Positions 5,454 to 8,319 of a stretch of DNA of 8,319 nt are shown one piece after another. The first letter of the stretch is position 1. Every line of letters starts with the position of its first letter. The notes under the pieces are model-generated. The model saw only the letters and a program-made list of their open reading frames with translations, did no database searches and was not told the DNA's origin. Source of the DNA: Candidatus Hodarchaeota archaeon (GTDB taxonomy: Archaea; Asgardarchaeota; Heimdallarchaeia; Hodarchaeales; YT1-039). The position numbers and the translations under genes are program-made. The stretch covers positions 1 through 8,319 of the forward strand of contig JAEOTF010000359.1 in assembly GCA_016840025.1 (NCBI GenBank), in the 5' to 3' direction.

Positions 5454-7223
5454 ATGGGTAATGAAAAGCAGGAGAATAAAGAACGGAAATATTCTGACAG
5501 GGATTTAATGAAAAGGCTTCTCTATTATTTATTTCAGGATAGACAACTTTTATACTTAGGATTATTAGGGATTGTAATAGGCGCTATTTTCGACGTCATA
5601 GGTCCCTATTTTATCAAGCTTATTGTTGATGAATATATTCCTCTAGATGATAGGCAAGGAATTCTTCTCATTGGACTATTATATGTGGGAATTATTTTTC
5701 TAAACGGATTAACGATCTTTGCCAGAATTTGGATTCTATCTATCGTTGGTCAGAATGCTATCTGTCAACTAAGACACGATTCTTTTGAGAAGATCCAAAA
5801 CTTAGGCATGGATTACTTTGACGACACTCCTCTTGGAGAAACAATGGCTCGTTTAACCAGTGATTTGGATAATATGGATGATCTACTTTCAGGTCAGGTC
5901 CTTTTTGCAATATCTTCACTTGCGATGGTCATTGGAATGATTTTCGTAATGCTTTCAATTTCACCGATCCTTTCTGTAATCCTTCTTTCTATAATTCCAC
6001 TTATAATCATGGTTGCGTATTTACGTAGACGTTTGGAACGACCTAAATGGAAAGAATGGCGCAAAGTATATGGAAATTTGACTGCATTCATGGCTGAAAA
6101 TATTGCTGGAGCACGGATTTCCCTTTCTTTTGCTAGACAAGAAATTAATCAGAAGGAGTTCGAAAAGCACAACGAAGCTTTCGTCGACGCACATATGAAT
6201 GGAATTAAATATGCAGGCATCTTATGGCCACTTATTTCCGTTTTTAGCGCTTTAGGAACCGTCCTGATCCTCTATTTCGGCGCTATGATGATTCTTGAAA
6301 CCAAAGCAGGAATTACAGCAGGAGTCTTAATTCTGTTCCTGACCTATCAAACTCAGTTTATTCGACCAGTCACGTTATTAACGAATTTATATGGAACTAT
6401 TCAAACATCTTTTGCTTCATACGAACGAGTTGTTACCTTACAAGACAAAAAATCCTCAATTACAGAGATAGAAAGCCCTAAAGAGCTGAAATGTATAGAA
6501 GGACAAGTAGAATTTCGAAATGTCGGATTTTCATATAAAACTGATTTACCTCGGGTTCTAAATGGTTTTAATTTAAAGATAAAGCCGGACGAATGCCTTG
6601 CAATTGTAGGAGAAACAGGTTCTGGTAAAACAACAATTACTCGTCTTCTATCACGGTTCTATGATTATCAGGAAGGAGAAATACTCATTGATAATCAGGA
6701 CATCCGAGAAGTCACACTTAGTTCACTAAGACAATGCACGGGTGTTGTTCTACAAGAACCATTCTTATTCTCGGAATCAATTAGATATAATCTATGTTAT
6801 GGAAAAGAGATCCCCGAAGATGAGCTTTGGCAAATACTTAATGTCATTGGAGCAACCTTTGTATATGATTTACCCGATGGTTTAGACACTGAAGTAGGTG
6901 AAAGAGGTACACGACTTTCAATGGGTCAGCGCCAATTAGTTGCATTTGCAAGGGCTCTTGTGGCAGATCCAAAAGTTTTGATCCTTGATGAGGCTACATC
7001 TTCAATTGACTCACAAGCGGAGTTACGAATTCAGAAAGCACTGACGAAATTACTGAAAAATCGAACTTCTATTATAGTGGCTCATAGACTTAGTACGGTG
7101 CGGGCTGCAGACCGTATAATTGTCTTAGATAAGGGAGAAATTGTCGAAGAGGGAACTTTTAATGAATTGATCTCACTTAGAAGGCGATTCTATGAGTTTT
7201 ATTCAATGCAATTTCATGTATAA
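5454..7223 (+). CDS. ABC exporter half-transporter, catalytic partner subunit (TM288-like)
   Basis: This 589-residue protein has a charged N-terminus, about six membrane helices (roughly 30-55, 72-95, two between 145 and 185, two between 258 and 305) and an ATPase domain. Motifs are Walker A GETGSGKT with K392, Q-loop Q434, Walker B LILDE with D512 and catalytic E513, and switch H544 in IIVAHR. The signature is LSMGQ (488-492) rather than LSGGQ. In the head-to-tail dimer this altered signature faces the first subunit's altered Walker B and switch region, forming the degenerate site, while this subunit's intact Walker motifs face the first subunit's normal LSGGQ. The pair is thus a heterodimeric exporter with one hydrolysing site. 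The gene starts one base after its partner's stop and has a good Shine-Dalgarno. It converges on the four-cysteine gene with a 110-bp gap. Confidence 0.93.
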   Translation: MGNEKQENKERKYSDRDLMKRLLYYLFQDRQLLYLGLLGIVIGAIFDVIGPYFIKLIVDEYIPLDDRQGILLIGLLYVGIIFLNGLTIFARIWILSIVGQNAICQLRHDSFEKIQNLGMDYFDDTPLGETMARLTSDLDNMDDLLSGQVLFAISSLAMVIGMIFVMLSISPILSVILLSIIPLIIMVAYLRRRLERPKWKEWRKVYGNLTAFMAENIAGARISLSFARQEINQKEFEKHNEAFVDAHMNGIKYAGILWPLISVFSALGTVLILYFGAMMILETKAGITAGVLILFLTYQTQFIRPVTLLTNLYGTIQTSFASYERVVTLQDKKSSITEIESPKELKCIEGQVEFRNVGFSYKTDLPRVLNGFNLKIKPDECLAIVGETGSGKTTITRLLSRFYDYQEGEILIDNQDIREVTLSSLRQCTGVVLQEPFLFSESIRYNLCYGKEIPEDELWQILNVIGATFVYDLPDGLDTEVGERGTRLSMGQRQLVAFARALVADPKVLILDEATSSIDSQAELRIQKALTKLLKNRTSIIVAHRLSTVRAADRIIVLDKGEIVEEGTFNELISLRRRFYEFYSMQFHV

Positions 7224-7229
7224 ATTTTC

Positions 7230-7254
7230 TATTATTGTAATGGAGTTTGTACCT
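7230..7254 (+). repeat. copy of a 25-bp piece of the secreted-protein gene (left copy)
   Basis: This matches 8273-8297 in 23 of 25 bases, with TAATGGAGTTTGTACCT identical over 17 bases. In the matching frame it encodes IIVMEFVP, against ITIMEFVP in the secreted-protein gene. The frame then continues about nine residues to a stop at 7279-7281. It may be the tail of a decayed second copy beginning seven bases after the ABC operon stop. Confidence 0.5.
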
Positions 7255-7275
7255 GAATGCAGTTTATCCCCTTCG

Positions 7276-7299
7276 TTTTTATAAAAGAAAGCCTTTTTT
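7276..7299 (+). terminator. T-rich terminator region of the ABC operon
   Basis: TTTTT (7276-7280) is followed by the palindrome TTTTATAAAA (7277-7286) and TTTTTT (7294-7299), in the gap between the converging ABC operon and the four-cysteine gene. Oligo-T runs suit archaeal termination; there is no strong GC-rich stem. Confidence 0.4.
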
Positions 7300-7333
7300 C
7301 CTTAGCCAACAAGTTTATCAATTGGTTACTTCA

Positions 7334-7555
7334 TTACCTGAAATTTGAAATTATTGATTCAACTCTATTTCTCTGATTGGGAAACAAATCCCTAGGTACA
7401 TTATCTCCACCAATAGCTTCTGAAACTTGAAGTCTTGCACAAGCAGCAAAATTGTCTAAACAATATCGCTTCTTGAACATCCTAGCAGTTGCAGGTATAT
7501 TTGCCATTCTATCGTTAAAGAAAGGACAGGCTTTTAATTTCTCACATTCAGTCAT
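7334..7555 (-). CDS. small four-cysteine protein of unknown function
   Basis: This is a 73-residue cytoplasmic protein with cysteines at 4, 10, 32 and 39, arranged C-x5-C-P-F-F and Y-C-x6-C-A-R. The segments ACPFFNDRM, ATARMFKKRYC and the later NVPRDLFPNQ look like a conserved small family that I recall as unnamed proteins in archaea and some bacteria. Four spaced cysteines suggest binding of zinc or an iron-sulfur cluster, but no activity can be assigned. The start at ATG 7555 has a partial ribosome site (GTGAG on the coding strand) about five bases ahead. The gene is alone on its strand, convergent with the ABC operon and divergent from the secreted-protein gene, with which it shares a 247-bp promoter region containing repeated TGTTACA motifs. 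I am fairly sure it is a real gene because of the cysteine pattern. Confidence 0.7.
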   Translation of the reverse strand: MTECEKLKACPFFNDRMANIPATARMFKKRYCLDNFAACARLQVSEAIGGDNVPRDLFPNQRNRVESIISNFR

Positions 7556-7601
7556 ATTTACTCACACTTATTTTTTCTAAGAAATTTTAGTACCTTTTTT
7601 G

Positions 7602-7649
7602 ATGTTACATTCTGTTACAAGAAATGTATTTTAATGTTACATTATGTAT
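7602..7649. promoter_or_regulatory. TGTTACA repeat cluster, candidate regulator binding sites
   Basis: ATGTTACATTCTGTTA (7602-7617) and ATGTTACATTATGTAT (7634-7649) are near-identical direct repeats 32 bp apart, about three helix turns. TGTTACA occurs three times in all (7603, 7613, 7635), and AATGTA (7623-7628) mirrors TACATT (7638-7643). They lie 47-94 bp upstream of the four-cysteine gene start and on the far side of the secreted-protein promoter, so one regulator could serve both. Confidence 0.4.
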
Positions 7650-7709
7650 CTGAGCTGCTTTCAATTCAGTTCAGAATTATTTTCTCAAAAATGAAATTCC
7701 GATTATCTG

Positions 7710-7722
7710 TTCATCCGATGAA
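7710..7722. promoter_or_regulatory. 13-bp quasi-palindrome in the divergent promoter region
   Basis: TTCATC-C-GATGAA has six-base arms around one central base. It lies about 80 bp ahead of the secreted-protein gene. A loop of one base makes an RNA hairpin unlikely, so a protein-binding site is the more natural reading. Confidence 0.3.
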
Positions 7723-7748
7723 TTGGAAAATGTGAATCCTTAATTAGA

Positions 7749-7761
7749 AAGAAGTCTTCTT
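7749..7761. promoter_or_regulatory. second 13-bp quasi-palindrome near the secreted-protein start
   Basis: AAGAAG-T-CTTCTT has six-base arms around one base and lies about 40 bp ahead of the secreted-protein start. Its position between a weak TATA-like TTAATTAG (7740-7747) and the gene would suit a repressor site. Confidence 0.3.
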
Positions 7762-7792
7762 ATGATGATAATCTATTCCTTTTAAGAAGGTT

Positions 7793-7796
7793 GGAG
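7793..7796 (+). promoter_or_regulatory. Shine-Dalgarno of the secreted-protein gene
   Basis: GGAG ends six bases before the ATG at 7803 and directly abuts another in-frame ATG at 7797. The spacing favours 7803. A GAAGG at 7785-7789 could serve 7797, which would add only two residues (MK). Confidence 0.55.
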
Positions 7797-7802
7797 ATGA
7801 AA

Positions 7803-8319
7803 ATGTTAAGTAAGAACACTAGACTAAAAATGGGGTTAATTATCGTTATTATCGGTATGAATCTTGGAGCTTCTGGAGTAAAAGCTTCTACCTGGGATCC
7901 CACGGATGATCTTGTCTTAAACAGAGTCATTTCAAACTATTGGGGTGAATCAAACCACCATGAATATGCTGGAACCGCTTATACTTCAATCCACTGGATG
8001 TCTGTAGACATTTTAGGACTTATAGGCAATTCATACCTGTATGTTGAATATGCAATGAGTATTGTGGTTGAAAGTGGCTATACATACTACTTTGGTATTG
8101 AGTTGGGATCTGGTTGGTATACAGGTGAAGTAATTAAGCAGGAGACAGGCAGTAATATGACAATGACTTCCACTGGAAACTGGTTTAAACAAGCTGCACC
8201 TCCTAGTGAGACTATCGGAGTATTTGGAAAAGCAAGTGACGCAAATGCAGGTTATGCGGTAAAAGGTAGACATATTACTATAATGGAGTTTGTACCTCCA
8301 ACACCAACTGGAAATGAAT
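7803..8319 (+). CDS. secreted protein of unknown function, 3' end outside window
   Basis: The frame is open from 7803 to the right edge, giving 172 visible codons and no stop. Residues 1-28 form a clear Sec signal peptide: basic start (K4, R7, K9), hydrophobic core GLIIVIIGMNLG (11-22) and a small-residue end GVKA, with cleavage probably before S29. There is no lipobox cysteine, and the visible part has no cysteine at all. The mature part is rich in Tyr, Trp, Gly, Ser and Thr with alternating strands (YLYVEYAMSIVVE, YTYYFGIEL), which suggests a beta-rich extracellular domain. The last visible residues, FVPPTPTGNE, look like the start of a Pro/Thr linker that might lead to a membrane anchor. 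I do not recognise the family. A piece of its coding sequence (8273-8297) is repeated at 7230-7254. It has its own promoter region and is not in the ABC operon. Confidence 0.75.
   Translation, partial: MLSKNTRLKMGLIIVIIGMNLGASGVKASTWDPTDDLVLNRVISNYWGESNHHEYAGTAYTSIHWMSVDILGLIGNSYLYVEYAMSIVVESGYTYYFGIELGSGWYTGEVIKQETGSNMTMTSTGNWFKQAAPPSETIGVFGKASDANAGYAVKGRHITIMEFVPPTPTGNE
8273..8297 (+). repeat. copy of the 25-bp repeat inside the secreted-protein gene (right copy)
   Basis: This is the partner of 7230-7254, with mismatches at only two positions (8278 and 8280). Here it lies in an intact frame and encodes ITIMEFVP. The separation of the copies is 1043 bp and the orientation is the same. Confidence 0.5.

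Noticed and set aside
5894..6091. 65-codon minus-strand frame
   Set aside because: It is inside the membrane domain of the second ABC subunit, without its own signals.
8031..8273. 80-codon minus-strand frame with several cysteines
   Set aside because: It is antisense to the secreted-protein gene, which has a signal peptide and ribosome site; the cysteines come from reading the opposite strand.

Overview
The window is AT-rich and carries seven protein genes plus one candidate small RNA. The best guess is an archaeon, perhaps of an Asgard-like or other uncultured lineage. The hints are a TATA-box-like element with a suitably placed structured transcript, oligo-T stretches where transcripts should end, several starts with no Shine-Dalgarno sequence (2161, 3668, 2071) beside others that have one (1593, 5454, 7803), and a minimal HEPN/MNT pair of a kind common in archaea. 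No rRNA or other taxonomic marker is present, so this assignment is inference; a Gram-positive-like bacterium is not excluded.

Left part (1-3087). A DUF917-family gene (S-methyl-thiohydantoin desulfurase-like) enters from the left edge and ends at 1105. It converges on a minus-strand two-gene unit: a HEPN-domain protein (2071-1574) and an MNT nucleotidyltransferase (1593-1126), overlapping by 20 bp, the layout of HEPN/MNT modules. An 89-bp divergent region separates them from a plus-strand arginine deiminase-superfamily enzyme (2161-3087) with a complete Asp/Glu/His/Cys set. DUF917 proteins and guanidino hydrolases both act on small C-N compounds, so the HEPN/MNT pair may sit inside a nitrogen-metabolism neighbourhood.

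Middle non-coding part (3088-3667). A hairpin lies directly after the stop codon of the deiminase-like gene, followed by a TATA-like box. About 25 bp downstream, at the expected initiation distance, begins a strongly structured segment (a 9-bp hairpin, then an exact 12-bp inverted repeat closing a branched stem) that ends in a run of nine T. This is the best candidate for something undescribed here: an independent small RNA of about 140 nt. The rest of the gap holds a perfect 16-bp palindrome 71 bp ahead of the ABC genes.

Right part (3668-8319). Two half-size ABC exporters, one base apart, form a heterodimeric exporter. Their motifs place one degenerate and one consensus ATP site across the dimer, as in the TM287/TM288, BmrCD and LmrCD type. 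They converge on a 73-codon minus-strand gene for a four-cysteine protein of unknown function. A promoter-rich divergent region with TGTTACA repeats and two 13-bp quasi-palindromes then leads to a secreted protein of unknown function that runs off the right edge. A 25-bp piece of that gene near the right edge is repeated (23 of 25 bases, 17 in a row identical) just after the ABC operon, which suggests a relic of a second copy.
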